DNA of 64,000 nt from Arthrobacter sp. NtRootA1 (GTDB lineage: Bacteria > Actinomycetota > Actinomycetes > Actinomycetales > Micrococcaceae). The stretch lies in contig NZ_AP024630.1 in the NCBI RefSeq assembly GCF_019976975.1, forward strand, positions 372,001 to 436,000, written 5' to 3'. The notes under the pieces were generated by a model. That model was not told where the DNA came from. It did no database searches and saw only the letters and a list, made by a program, of their open reading frames with translations. Positions within the stretch are counted from its first letter, which is position 1; each line of letters begins with the position of its first letter. This document shows positions 27,806 to 35,900 of this stretch, one piece after another. The translations under genes and the position numbers were made by a program.

Positions 27806-28384
27806 ATGAAGAAGTCCAACAAGATGATTGCCGCCGCCGCTGCTGGAGCGCTGTTGCTTACCGGCGGGGTTACCGCAGTAGCCAATGCCGTGGCCCCTGG
27901 TGCCGCGCCTGTTAACGTTCCCGCAGCGCCGGTGACTGCCGAAGTGCAACCGGCTCCTGAGAATGTGGTGGCCCAGAACCGGATCACAGTGGGTGCTTCC
28001 AGCAAGGCCGTCAATACCGCGCTTGCCAAGTGCCAGGCAGACAAGCTTCCGTTCGTGACCGTGGCCCTGGTGGATCGGTTCGGCACCGTCCAGGCCCTCC
28101 TCCGCGGTGACAACGCCGCCGAGCACACCATCGAGGCCGCCAAGCAGAAGGCTTACACTGCGGCTGCCTTTGGTGCCCCCACAAGCGAGCTCGCCAAGCG
28201 CATCAACGGCACCGGCCCGTCCATCGCGGACCTTCCCGGCACGCTTTTCCTGCCTGGCGGCGTCCCGTTGAAGGTCAACGGCGTATCCGTGGCTGGCATC
28301 GGCGTCGGTGGCGCTCCCGACGGCGCCTTGGACGAGGCATGCGCGACTGCTGCTGCCGAAGCCCTGGGCGTAGATGCAAAGTAG
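27806..28384 (+). CDS. Secreted HbpS-like haem-binding protein (GlcG/DUF336 family)
   Basis: The 192-residue protein has a Sec signal peptide (KKSNKMIAAAAAGALLLTGG, cleavage after VANA) and a GlcG/HbpS domain. That domain shows LVDRFGTVQALLRGDNA, AFGAPTSELAKRI and a Gly-rich LFLPGGVPL. HbpS of Streptomyces is an extracellular haem-binding octamer that controls the kinase SenS. Here the gene is divergent from a SenS/SenR-like pair with 209 bases between. GAGGAG precedes the ATG at 27806. Confidence 0.82.
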   Translation: MKKSNKMIAAAAAGALLLTGGVTAVANAVAPGAAPVNVPAAPVTAEVQPAPENVVAQNRITVGASSKAVNTALAKCQADKLPFVTVALVDRFGTVQALLRGDNAAEHTIEAAKQKAYTAAAFGAPTSELAKRINGTGPSIADLPGTLFLPGGVPLKVNGVSVAGIGVGGAPDGALDEACATAAAEALGVDAK

Positions 28385-28394
28385 CCTCGAAGCC

Positions 28395-29063
28395 ATGAGC
28401 TTGTGGAAGGTGCGCGGCGTGGCTGCGGGGTCGGCGCTGCTAATCGCCGGACTCGTGGCTGGCTGCGGACCGGGTTCGCCGACTCAAGCAGCCTCCACCC
28501 CAGCTGTGGCGTCGAGCGCCAGTCCGGACCCGTCGTCGTCCCCGTCCCCAACGAGACTGTCCCCGGAGGACCAACTGGAAACCGACCGGCTCCTGATCCT
28601 CGCCGCAAAAGCCAACGATCCCGTGCGGGTGCGGGAACTGATCGCGGCAGGTGGCGACGTCAACGCCAAGGATGACATCCAGGACTCCGCGTTCCTCTAC
28701 GCGGGTGCGGAGGGCTTCAATGAGGTGCTCCAACTGACATTGGCGGCAGGGGCCGACGTCGCCAGCATCAACAGATACGGTGGCACGGCCCTGATCCCCG
28801 CCAGCGAGCACGGGCATACGGACACCGTTCGCATCCTGATCGCCGCGGGCGTGCCAGTGAACCACGTGAACAACCTGGGCTGGACGGCCATGCAGGAGGC
28901 CATCCTGCTCAACAACGGCGGGCAGAACCAGCAGGACGTGGTCCGGCAGCTGCTGGCCGCGGGAGCCGATCCGGATATCCGTGACCCCCAAGGCCGAACC
29001 GCCCTGCAGAACGCAGAGCGGCTCGGGTTCACGGAGATCGCGGCGCTGATTCGGAACCGCTAA
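28395..29063 (+). CDS. Ankyrin-repeat lipoprotein
   Basis: The 222-residue protein has a lipoprotein signal ending LVAGC, a Ser/Pro linker and about four ankyrin repeats. Examples are VRELIAAGGDVNAKDD, GGTALIPASEHGHTDTVRI and LLAAGADPDIRDPQGRTAL. Ankyrin repeats mediate protein contacts, and here they would face the cell exterior. It starts 10 bases after the HbpS-like gene, so the two are probably cotranscribed and may act together at the cell surface. Confidence 0.8.
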   Translation: MSLWKVRGVAAGSALLIAGLVAGCGPGSPTQAASTPAVASSASPDPSSSPSPTRLSPEDQLETDRLLILAAKANDPVRVRELIAAGGDVNAKDDIQDSAFLYAGAEGFNEVLQLTLAAGADVASINRYGGTALIPASEHGHTDTVRILIAAGVPVNHVNNLGWTAMQEAILLNNGGQNQQDVVRQLLAAGADPDIRDPQGRTALQNAERLGFTEIAALIRNR

Positions 29064-29130
29064 CCCAACTGAGTCGCAGTTGTGCGCGTTTAGACGCCTC
29101 AAAACGCGCACTGCTGCGACTTAGTTGGGT
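29063..29130. terminator. Long bidirectional hairpin (family A repeat)
   Basis: A stem of about 29 bp (29063-29091 with 29101-29130) has three mismatches and outer ends ACCCAACTGAGTCGCAG and CTGCGACTTAGTTGGGT. It separates the convergent ankyrin and thiolase genes. Its outer ends match the hairpin at 32796-32860. Confidence 0.75.
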
Positions 29131-29133
29131 GGG

Positions 29134-30348
29134 TTAGACCGCCTCGAGCACGCTGACGTAGTTGGCGATGCCCACGCCGCCCATGTTCTGGACCGCGCCT
29201 CGCCGGGCATTGGGAAGCTGCATGTCTCCCGCGGTCCCGGTGAGCTGCATGGCCGCAATCACATGCTGGGACACTCCCGTTGCGCCCACAGGATGCCCCT
29301 TGGCCTTCAGGCCGCCGGATACGTTCACGGGAAGTTTGCCGTCCTTGTATACCCAGCCCTCTTGGACGGCGCGCGAACCCTCTCCGCGGGGAGTCAGGCC
29401 CATCGCTTCGTACATGATGAGCTCGGCGATGGTGAAGCAGTCGTGGACTTCGGCGAAGTCCAGTCCGTCGATGCCCACGCCCGCCATGCCCAAGGCACGC
29501 TCCCACGATGCGCGGGTAGCGGCGAACTCGGTGGGATCACGCTTCTCCGCCGGGAAGAAGTCATTCGCGTGACCGAATCCGGCCAGGCGCACAGGTGCGG
29601 TTGCGCCGCCGGTAGCCGACGTTGAAATCACGACGGCGGCCGCACCGTCCGAGACCGGCGAACAGTCCGTACGGCGCAAGGGGTCCGCGACCATGGGGTT
29701 CTTGTCCGAGATAGTCCGGCAGAATTCCTCGCCAAAGTCCCGGTGCATCTGGGCGTAGGGATTGTCCATGCCGTTGTGGTGGTTCTTGGCTGCAATGGAA
29801 CCGAGGACATCGCCGAGGCCTCCGGGGTAGTTGGCTGCGTCTATGCCCGTGCCGTAGCGCTTCCCGTAATGCTTCGCCACCTCCGCGAACAACCCCGTGA
29901 ACCCTGTGGTGGACGCCTTGCCCGCCATTTCGTACGAGGCACCAAGCAAGGCAGCCCCCACAACGTCTGCTCCGGCGTCGGTCATCTTTTCCGCGCCGAT
30001 CACCAAGACATTGCGGGCGGTTCCGGCGAGCACAGCCTTCACGCCTTGCTGGAACGCTGCAGAACCGGAGGCGCACGCGTTCTCCGTGCGCGTTGCAGGG
30101 ACATTGGCCAGGTCTGCAGAGAGCTGCAGTGCAAGCGACGACGTGAACCCCAGCGGCTGCATGCCTGAGTTGAACTGGCCGAGATAGACCTCGTCGATGT
30201 CCTTGGGCTCAACCCCGGAATTGCGGATTGCTTCACCGGCCACTTGGACAATCAGTGATTCGAGGGTGTGATCCGTCAGCTTGCCGAATTTGCTGTGGCC
30301 CCACCCGGTGAGCAGGATGTCTTTGCCGAACTGGTCTTTCAGGCTCAT
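29134..30348 (-). CDS. Acetyl-CoA acetyltransferase (SCP2-type thiolase)
   Basis: The 404-residue protein has the nucleophile Cys in [11 protein letters not shown] and the C-terminal [14 protein letters not shown] with the catalytic His, and HDCFTIAE in between. These mark the thiolase fold, closest to the SCP2/SCPx branch. It would cleave a 3-ketoacyl-CoA such as acetoacetyl-CoA. Its start overlaps the stop of the CoA-transferase B gene by four bases. The operon therefore activates a 3-keto acid and then cleaves it. Confidence 0.85.
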   Translation of the reverse strand: MSLKDQFGKDILLTGWGHSKFGKLTDHTLESLIVQVAGEAIRNSGVEPKDIDEVYLGQFNSGMQPLGFTSSLALQLSADLANVPATRTENACASGSAAFQQGVKAVLAGTARNVLVIGAEKMTDAGADVVGAALLGASYEMAGKASTTGFTGLFAEVAKHYGKRYGTGIDAANYPGGLGDVLGSIAAKNHHNGMDNPYAQMHRDFGEEFCRTISDKNPMVADPLRRTDCSPVSDGAAAVVISTSATGGATAPVRLAGFGHANDFFPAEKRDPTEFAATRASWERALGMAGVGIDGLDFAEVHDCFTIAELIMYEAMGLTPRGEGSRAVQEGWVYKDGKLPVNVSGGLKAKGHPVGATGVSQHVIAAMQLTGTAGDMQLPNARRGAVQNMGGVGIANYVSVLEAV

Positions 30349-31079
30349 GCGTTGGCTCCTTCGAAAGTGTTTGTTTCTGCAGGGTCCGGAGCGTCGGTGC
30401 TGATCGCCACCGTAAACTCCGCCTCTGTCTTGGTGCGGACCTCTTCCACCGTGACGCCCGGGGCGAGGCGGGTCAGCAGGAGGCGGGTGCCGCCGTCGTG
30501 CTTTTCTGCGTCCGGACCAAACGTTTCAGCGTCCGGCACGATGTCGAAGACGGCGAGGTCTGTGATGATCCGGTCAACGCACTTCAGCCCGGTGAGCGGC
30601 AGCGTGCATTCCGTGACGATCTTGGCCGAGCCGTCCTTGGCGTTGTGCTCGGTGAGGACCACGACCCGCGGTGTCCCGGCCACCAAATCCATGGCGCCGC
30701 CCATACCCTTGACCATCTTTCCCGGGATGGTCCAATTGGCGAGGTCCCCGCGGCCGGACACCTGCATGGCACCCAGGATCGCCACCTTCACATGGCCGCC
30801 GCGGATCATGCCGAAGGACGTAGCGGAATCGAAGATACTTCCACCCGACGTGATGGTGACGGTCTGCTTGCCGGCATTGATCAGATCCGCGTCCTCCTCG
30901 CCCTCATAAGGGAACGGGCCCATGCCGAGCAACCCGTTCTCGCTCTGGAGAACCACCCGCACGCCGTCGCGCAGGTTGTTGGCCACCAACGTGGGGATGC
31001 CGATGCCGAGGTTGACGTAGTCGCCGTCGTTCAATTCTTCAGCCGCAATGGCGGCCATCTGGTCTCGTGTCCAGCCCAT
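30345..31079 (-). CDS. scoB: 3-oxoacid CoA-transferase subunit B
   Basis: The 244-residue protein has [14 protein letters not shown] (residues about 22-35) and [12 protein letters not shown] with the catalytic Glu. [19 protein letters not shown] also matches the family I CoA-transferase beta subunit. It pairs with the A subunit encoded upstream to move CoA from succinyl-CoA to a 3-keto acid (acetoacetate or 3-oxoadipate). The sequence cannot decide the substrate. Confidence 0.88.
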   Translation of the reverse strand: MGWTRDQMAAIAAEELNDGDYVNLGIGIPTLVANNLRDGVRVVLQSENGLLGMGPFPYEGEEDADLINAGKQTVTITSGGSIFDSATSFGMIRGGHVKVAILGAMQVSGRGDLANWTIPGKMVKGMGGAMDLVAGTPRVVVLTEHNAKDGSAKIVTECTLPLTGLKCVDRIITDLAVFDIVPDAETFGPDAEKHDGGTRLLLTRLAPGVTVEEVRTKTEAEFTVAISTDAPDPAETNTFEGANA

Positions 31080-31117
31080 GATGTGTGCTCCTTGTTGTGT
31101 AAACCGATATCGCTTCT

Positions 31118-31831
31118 TTAGGCCCCTACCGCTTCGCGGGGGCGGACGGTTCGCTGTTCGATGTCCTTAACCCGCGCGGTGGCCTGCACCAGCCTCTGGA
31201 CGTAGACGCCGGGAGTGACGATATGGTTGGGATCCAGCTCGCCCGGCTGAACGATGACCTCTGCTTCGGCGATGGTGACTTTGCCGGCAGTGGCGACGAC
31301 CGGGTTGAAATTCCTCGCCGTGTAGCGGTAGATCAGGTTTCCGTCCGTGTCCGCGGTGTGGGCGTGGACAAGCGCGACGTCGGCGGTGATGGCGCGCTCG
31401 CGGACGTACGTCACGCCGTCGAACTCTTCCAGTGGCTTGCCCTCGGCAACCAGCGTGCCCACGCCGGTCCGTGTATAGAAGGCGGGGATGCCGGCGCCGC
31501 CTGCGCGAAGGCGCTCGGCGAGGGTGCCTTGCGGAGTGAATTCGACGTCGAGCTTGCCCGCCAGATACTGCTCGGCGAAGAGCTTGTTCTCGCCGACGTA
31601 GGAAGCGATGACCTTCCTGACTTGGCCTGCCTCGATCAGGACGCCGAGCCCCTTGCCATCCACTCCCATGTTGTTGGAGACGATGGTGAGATCCTTGGCG
31701 CCCGACTCCCGCACGGCATCGATCAGGTCTGCAGGGATGCCACTCAGGCCAAAACCCCCGACGGCGATCGTCAGGCCGTCCGCCATCAGGTCCTGAAGCG
31801 CTTGGGTTGCGCTGGCGTGCATCTTCGGCAT
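31118..31831 (-). CDS. scoA: 3-oxoacid CoA-transferase subunit A
   Basis: The 237-residue protein has [17 protein letters not shown], the glycine-rich loop of alpha subunits, and [20 protein letters not shown] lies five bases before the ATG at 31831. A longer frame to 31978 would overlap the operator region and is rejected. It is the first gene of the scoA-scoB-thiolase operon. The IclR gene is divergent, and a 13-bp palindrome lies 35 bases upstream. Confidence 0.88.
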   Translation of the reverse strand: MPKMHASATQALQDLMADGLTIAVGGFGLSGIPADLIDAVRESGAKDLTIVSNNMGVDGKGLGVLIEAGQVRKVIASYVGENKLFAEQYLAGKLDVEFTPQGTLAERLRAGGAGIPAFYTRTGVGTLVAEGKPLEEFDGVTYVRERAITADVALVHAHTADTDGNLIYRYTARNFNPVVATAGKVTIAEAEVIVQPGELDPNHIVTPGVYVQRLVQATARVKDIEQRTVRPREAVGA

Positions 31832-31865
31832 TGGAACTCCTCTTTGAGCCTTTGTGATGGACATA

Positions 31866-31878
31866 TCCACGTTGTGGA
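31866..31878. promoter_or_regulatory. Operator candidate 1 for the IclR regulator
   Basis: TCCACGTTGTGGA is a perfect palindrome with 5-bp arms 35 bases upstream of scoA. A related 13-mer lies before the iclR gene. Confidence 0.55.
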
Positions 31879-31973
31879 CTTGTGGCCTGTAGAGGAGCCT
31901 AGGTTTGATCTTTTCTGCGGTCAATGGCGCCACTCCTTGGCTACTCACGGTGTGGACTGTAGGCTCAATGGTG

Positions 31974-31986
31974 TCCATATTGTGGA
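31974..31986. promoter_or_regulatory. Operator candidate 2 for the IclR regulator
   Basis: TCCATATTGTGGA differs from the upstream site in two positions only. It lies 27 bases before the proposed iclR start, fitting autoregulation. Confidence 0.5.
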
Positions 31987-32012
31987 TGAATCTTCATGTG
32001 GAGGCTGTTTTG

Positions 32013-32795
32013 GTGGCAGAGAAGACAAGTGCAAACCCCGTGCAGGGTGCCCAAGTTGTGGGCCGCGTTGCCCTGCTGCTGAGGCTTGTTGGGCGCAAAC
32101 CCGAGGGAACATCGTTGGCCGGATTGGTACGCGAGTCGGGGCTGACGCGACCCACCGTGCACCGGCTGCTGACGTCCCTGGCCGCGGAGGGTCTGCTGGA
32201 ACACGATTCCGCCGCCGGAAAGTGGGTTCTTGGACCTGAGATCTTCCTGCTGGGATCCGTAGCGGCGGCACGCTTCCCCATGGAGGACATCGCCAGGCCG
32301 TCCCTGCGCAGGCTCGCTGCCGAGACGGGTGAGAGCGCCTTCTTCTCGATCCGCCGAGGCAATGAAACCGTCTGCGTGTTGCGCGAGGAAGGTTCGTTTC
32401 CGGTGAGGTCCTTCGTGCTGCATGAGGGGGTACGTTTTCCGCTGGGTGTTGCCTCGGCAGGGACTGCGATCATGGCCTTCCTTTCTCGGGAGGAGCAGGA
32501 AGGGCTGCTGGAGGACTGGCCGGCGCACGCTGGCGACTTTGCCGTTGGGCATCGGGCCGATGTGGTGCGGGACAACCTTGAGCGGACCCGGCTGACGGGC
32601 TACTCGGTGAATCCGGGGCTGATCCTTGAAGGAAGTTGGGGGATGGGCGCGGCAGTTTTTGACCAACAAGGGCGGCCCGCATGGGCCCTTTCCCTAACGG
32701 GGATCGAACCTCGGTTCCGCCCTGATCGACAGGAATTCCTCGGCAAATTGCTGCTTGAGGAAGCTCACCGGATGACCGCGAAACTGCAAGGCTGA
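32013..32795 (+). CDS. IclR-family regulator of the CoA-transferase operon
   Basis: The protein of about 260 residues has the IclR N-terminal winged HTH (VGRVALLLRLVGRKPEGTSLAGLVRESGLTRPTVHRLL) and the C-terminal effector domain (HEGVRFPLGVASAGTAIMAFL and GYSVNPGLILEGSWGMGAAVF). The GTG at 32013 has GGAGG eight bases upstream. In-frame ATG codons at 31986 and 31968 overlap the operator palindrome. It is divergent from scoAB-thiolase and probably controls it in response to an aromatic or keto acid. Confidence 0.85.
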   Translation: MAEKTSANPVQGAQVVGRVALLLRLVGRKPEGTSLAGLVRESGLTRPTVHRLLTSLAAEGLLEHDSAAGKWVLGPEIFLLGSVAAARFPMEDIARPSLRRLAAETGESAFFSIRRGNETVCVLREEGSFPVRSFVLHEGVRFPLGVASAGTAIMAFLSREEQEGLLEDWPAHAGDFAVGHRADVVRDNLERTRLTGYSVNPGLILEGSWGMGAAVFDQQGRPAWALSLTGIEPRFRPDRQEFLGKLLLEEAHRMTAKLQG

Positions 32796-32860
32796 CCAAG
32801 TAAGTAGCAGATGATGCCGTTTTGAGCGTTCTAAACGGCATCATCTGCTACTCAGTTGGG
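32796..32860. terminator. Long bidirectional hairpin (family A repeat)
   Basis: A stem of about 27 bp (32796-32823 with 32833-32860) is nearly perfect and has outer ends CCAAGTAAGTAGCAG and CTGCTACTCAGTTGGG. It separates the convergent iclR and acetyltransferase genes and has the same outer consensus as the hairpin at 29063. Confidence 0.75.
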
Positions 32861-33433
32861 TTATCGCAGCTCCAGCCGCATCAGCACTCTCGGGAAACCG
32901 TTGAGGACGGACGTTGTCTCTGCGACTTTTGTGAAGCCGGCTTTCTCGAAGAGCCGGCGCGTGCCCACGTACGCCATGGTCAGGTCCACTTTGTTGCCTT
33001 TGTTGTCCACGGGGTAGCCCTCAATGGCCGGCGCGCCATGGCTCTTTGCGAACTCGATCGCGCCCTGGAGCAGTGCATGGGAGATGCCCTTGCCGCGATG
33101 CCCGGGCCGCACGCGAATACACCAGACAGACCACACCTCGGCGTCGTCCACGTGCGGGATCTTCCGATTCGTAGCGAAGCTCGTGTCGGCGCGGGGGTGG
33201 ACGGCAGCCCACCCAACTACTTCGCCGCCTTCGTAAGCGAGAACGCCTGGCGGCGGATCCTCCGCAAGCAGCTTTTCCACGAACTTTCCCCGCTCCTCCC
33301 GCTGGAGCGCAAGGTTCTGCTTCGAGGGAATCCGGTAACTCAGGCACCAGCACACGTTGGCGTCAGGACGTTTGGGGCCGACGATGGTTTTCACGTCCTC
33401 GAACACCGCTGCGGGCCGAACTTCGATTGCCAT
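32861..33433 (-). CDS. GNAT-family N-acetyltransferase
   Basis: The 190-residue protein has the acetyl-CoA binding motif RVRPGHRGKGISHALLQGAI (about residues 108-127) and a C-terminal segment RRLFEKAGFTKVAET typical of GNAT enzymes. The N-terminus WCLSYRIPSKQN is seen in a subgroup of actinobacterial members. The start was placed at ATG 33433, since a longer frame enters the neighbouring gene. The substrate is unknown. Confidence 0.8.
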   Translation of the reverse strand: MAIEVRPAAVFEDVKTIVGPKRPDANVCWCLSYRIPSKQNLALQREERGKFVEKLLAEDPPPGVLAYEGGEVVGWAAVHPRADTSFATNRKIPHVDDAEVWSVWCIRVRPGHRGKGISHALLQGAIEFAKSHGAPAIEGYPVDNKGNKVDLTMAYVGTRRLFEKAGFTKVAETTSVLNGFPRVLMRLELR

Positions 33434-33470
33434 GCGGCCTATCCTGTCATCCGCCCCGACGCGCCGGACC

Positions 33471-34865
33471 TTAATTCCTGATAATTTCCAGGACAGCGTC
33501 ACGCACGAGGGTCATAGTCCCGGCAGTCTTAGCCTCGACGTTGAGCCGCAGCAGTTCTTCCGTGTTTGAAGCCCGGACGTTGAACCACCAGTCTCCTGAT
33601 TCCGCGGTCACGGTTAGACCATCCAAATCATCAATGAGAGATCCGTCCACCTGTTCGTAGAGTGCCTGGATGTCTGCAATCAACCGGACACCGTCCGTCA
33701 CGGCTGAGTTGATTTCACCGCTTGAGGAGTACGGTTCGTACTGCCGTGCAAGGCTGGAAAGCGGCGAGGGCTGTTCGCCAAGGGCGGCGAGGACGTGCAT
33801 TGCGGCGAGCATGCCGGTGTCCGCGTTGTAGAAGTCGCGGAAGTAGTAGTGGGCGGAATGTTCACCACCGAACACAGCCTCCTCTTCGGCCATGCGGGCC
33901 TTGATGAACGAGTGGCCCACCCGTGTACGTACCGGACGACCGCCAGCGGCTTGAATGAACTCTGGAACCGACTGCGACGTAATCAGGTTGTGGATCACGG
34001 CGGGCTCCACAACCCCGGCCGCTCGAGCCTTGGAAATTTCACGCACTGCAATCATGGACGTTATGGCGGAGGGTGTGACGGGTTGTCCGGTCTCATCGAC
34101 AACAAAGCAGCGGTCCGCATCGCCGTCGAACGCCAGCCCAAGGTCGGCGCCGTGGGCGAGTACGGCTGCCTGCAGATCGCGGAGGTTCTCCGGTTCCAGG
34201 GGGTTGGCCGGGTGGTTGGGGAAGTTGCCGTCCAACTGAAAATACAGGGGGACAATGGTCAGCGGCAGTGCCTGTAGAACTTGGCTGTCCAGCACCGCGG
34301 GAACTGTCATTCCCGCCATTCCGTTTCCGGCGTCGACAACAACCTTGAGCGGACGAATGCCGGAAAGATCTACGAGGGAACGCAGCTTGCGGGCATACTC
34401 TTTAAGGACGTCGAGTGAGCTCACAGTCCCCACTGATTCGGCCTCGGGAATACCTTCATTCAGGTAGCGCTGGGCGAGATCCCTGATATCGAACAGTCCT
34501 GAATCGGATGAGATGGGGATGGCTCCAGCCTTGGCCATTTTGATTCCGTTGTACTGCGCTGGGTTGTGGCTGGCCGTAAAGATGGCGCCCGCCGCGTCGA
34601 GCGATCCGCAGGCAAAGTAGAGTTCGTCGGTCGAAATCAATCCGAGGTCGTACACATCGGCACCCCGGGTGGAGGCGCCCTGCGAAAATGCCTCGACAAA
34701 CCCGGGGGATGAACGACGCATGTCACCGCCGCAGAACACGGTCTTCCCCGCAAGGCCCAGAACGTCGACGAACGCGGCACCGATGGCTCGTGCGATCTGA
34801 TCGGTCAGTGTAGTGCCGACTATGCCGCGGACATCGTAGGCCTTGAATGACGAGGACAGATCCAT
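33471..34865 (-). CDS. manB: Phosphomannomutase/phosphoglucomutase
   Basis: The 464-residue protein has the four-domain phosphohexomutase pattern. It shows the phosphoserine loop TASHNPAQYNGIK, the metal-binding loop DGDADRCF, the sugar-binding GGEHSAHYYF and a C-terminal phosphate-binding region (VRASNTEELLRLNVEA). It interconverts mannose-6-phosphate and mannose-1-phosphate, or the glucose forms, for cell-wall and exopolysaccharide synthesis. AAGGAG lies five bases before the ATG at 34865. It follows the sulfoquinovose operon by 64 bases on the same strand. Confidence 0.92.
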   Translation of the reverse strand: MDLSSSFKAYDVRGIVGTTLTDQIARAIGAAFVDVLGLAGKTVFCGGDMRRSSPGFVEAFSQGASTRGADVYDLGLISTDELYFACGSLDAAGAIFTASHNPAQYNGIKMAKAGAIPISSDSGLFDIRDLAQRYLNEGIPEAESVGTVSSLDVLKEYARKLRSLVDLSGIRPLKVVVDAGNGMAGMTVPAVLDSQVLQALPLTIVPLYFQLDGNFPNHPANPLEPENLRDLQAAVLAHGADLGLAFDGDADRCFVVDETGQPVTPSAITSMIAVREISKARAAGVVEPAVIHNLITSQSVPEFIQAAGGRPVRTRVGHSFIKARMAEEEAVFGGEHSAHYYFRDFYNADTGMLAAMHVLAALGEQPSPLSSLARQYEPYSSSGEINSAVTDGVRLIADIQALYEQVDGSLIDDLDGLTVTAESGDWWFNVRASNTEELLRLNVEAKTAGTMTLVRDAVLEIIRN

Positions 34866-34929
34866 AAGTCTCCTTGAGGGCACCTTTTGAGAGGAAGCGA
34901 ACGCTTAATGTTCGAATAACAACAAAAGC

Positions 34930-35118
34930 CTATCGGATGCCGAAGTCCGTATCCGTATATGAACCGACGCGTCGGCCAGGGACTTCGCTGCAACCGCAAG
35001 TAGTGGCGATTTCAAGCCGGACGGACTTTGGGGCCGTTGCATCGAGTGTGAGGGAGACGGTTTCGCCGCTATTGGTGGAAACCCGCAGGGTGCTTTCTTC
35101 GGATGAAACGTCAAACAT
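34930..35118 (-). CDS. Small Cys-x-Cys protein, family unknown (copy 1)
   Basis: The 62-residue protein has no signal peptide or membrane segment. A beta-rich N-terminal half (STLRVSTNSGETVSLTLDA) is followed by CGC and a conserved tail GSYTDTDFGIR. A second copy in this window (49994-50179) matches it along its whole length, sharing LRVST-SG-TVS-TLDAT-P, C-C and GSY-D-D-G-R. That conservation supports a real protein. It is the last gene of the sulfoquinovose operon, 38 bases after the TauE-type exporter. I do not recognise the family. The two Cys could bind a metal or be redox active. Confidence 0.75.
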   Translation of the reverse strand: MFDVSSEESTLRVSTNSGETVSLTLDATAPKSVRLEIATTCGCSEVPGRRVGSYTDTDFGIR

Positions 35119-35156
35119 GGTGGTCCTCTTGGTCGGTTATGGGTTGGCGAGCGGGC

Positions 35157-35900
35157 TCAGCCGACGGCGTCCAGGACGCCTCGAACAATGGTGGCGGCTG
35201 CGCCGAGGTAGGCCAGCACGATCAGCAGTATCTGCGCGGCTCGCGCTGACACCCGCTTGGACGCGAGGTCGCCCAGGACGAGTCCCACGACGCACGCAGC
35301 GGCCACAGCCAGCCACATGGTGATCGGCAGAACGGGAAACGATTCCGGCGCGGTGACCGCCTTGGAGATGAGCGATAACGAGCCGATGGTGAAAAAATAC
35401 GGCTGCATCGTGGCTGCGAACGACTTGTGCTGCCACCGCGTCGCTATCGAGTACATACTGACGGCCGGTCCTCCCACTCCTGCCGCAGTATTCATGAAAC
35501 CGCTGAGACCTCCGGCGGTGAAGAGGTATCGGCGCCGTTTAGGCAGGACTGCCGACTTCATGACAAGAAGTACCGTGAGCCCGACAGCGAGGATGACGCC
35601 TATCGAGATCTCCAGGACAGCGGGCGGCATGAACCGTATGAGGATGGCCGCGGGGACAATCCCCAGGAGTGCTGATGCGGCCAGTGCCATGTATCGCTTC
35701 CAGTCAATATCCCGCACGACGCGGAAGATGATGGCACCGGCCGTCACGGCTCCACAGACGTTGACCAGCACCACACCCTCCACCGGGCCCAGCAGCAGAA
35801 CCAGGAAGGGGGCCGCCACCAGTGCGAATCCCATCCCGGTCACGCGCTGCATCCCGGCGCCCATGACGACGGCGCCCAGCACCAGCCCGGTGGTCAGCAT
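35157..35900 (-). CDS. TauE/SafE family exporter, probable sulfolactate/sulfite export
   Basis: The 247-residue protein has about eight membrane segments and the TauE/SafE pattern (GMQRVTGMGFALVAAPFLVLLLG and GLSGFMNTAAGVGGPAVSMYS). Members export sulfonates or sulfite. Its ATG follows directly on the stop codon of the aldehyde dehydrogenase gene with no gap. Inside a sulfoquinovose operon the likely cargo is sulfolactate, the end product of the pathway, so the cell keeps the DHAP carbon and discards the C3 sulfonate. Confidence 0.85.
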   Translation of the reverse strand: MLTTGLVLGAVVMGAGMQRVTGMGFALVAAPFLVLLLGPVEGVVLVNVCGAVTAGAIIFRVVRDIDWKRYMALAASALLGIVPAAILIRFMPPAVLEISIGVILAVGLTVLLVMKSAVLPKRRRYLFTAGGLSGFMNTAAGVGGPAVSMYSIATRWQHKSFAATMQPYFFTIGSLSLISKAVTAPESFPVLPITMWLAVAAACVVGLVLGDLASKRVSARAAQILLIVLAYLGAAATIVRGVLDAVG

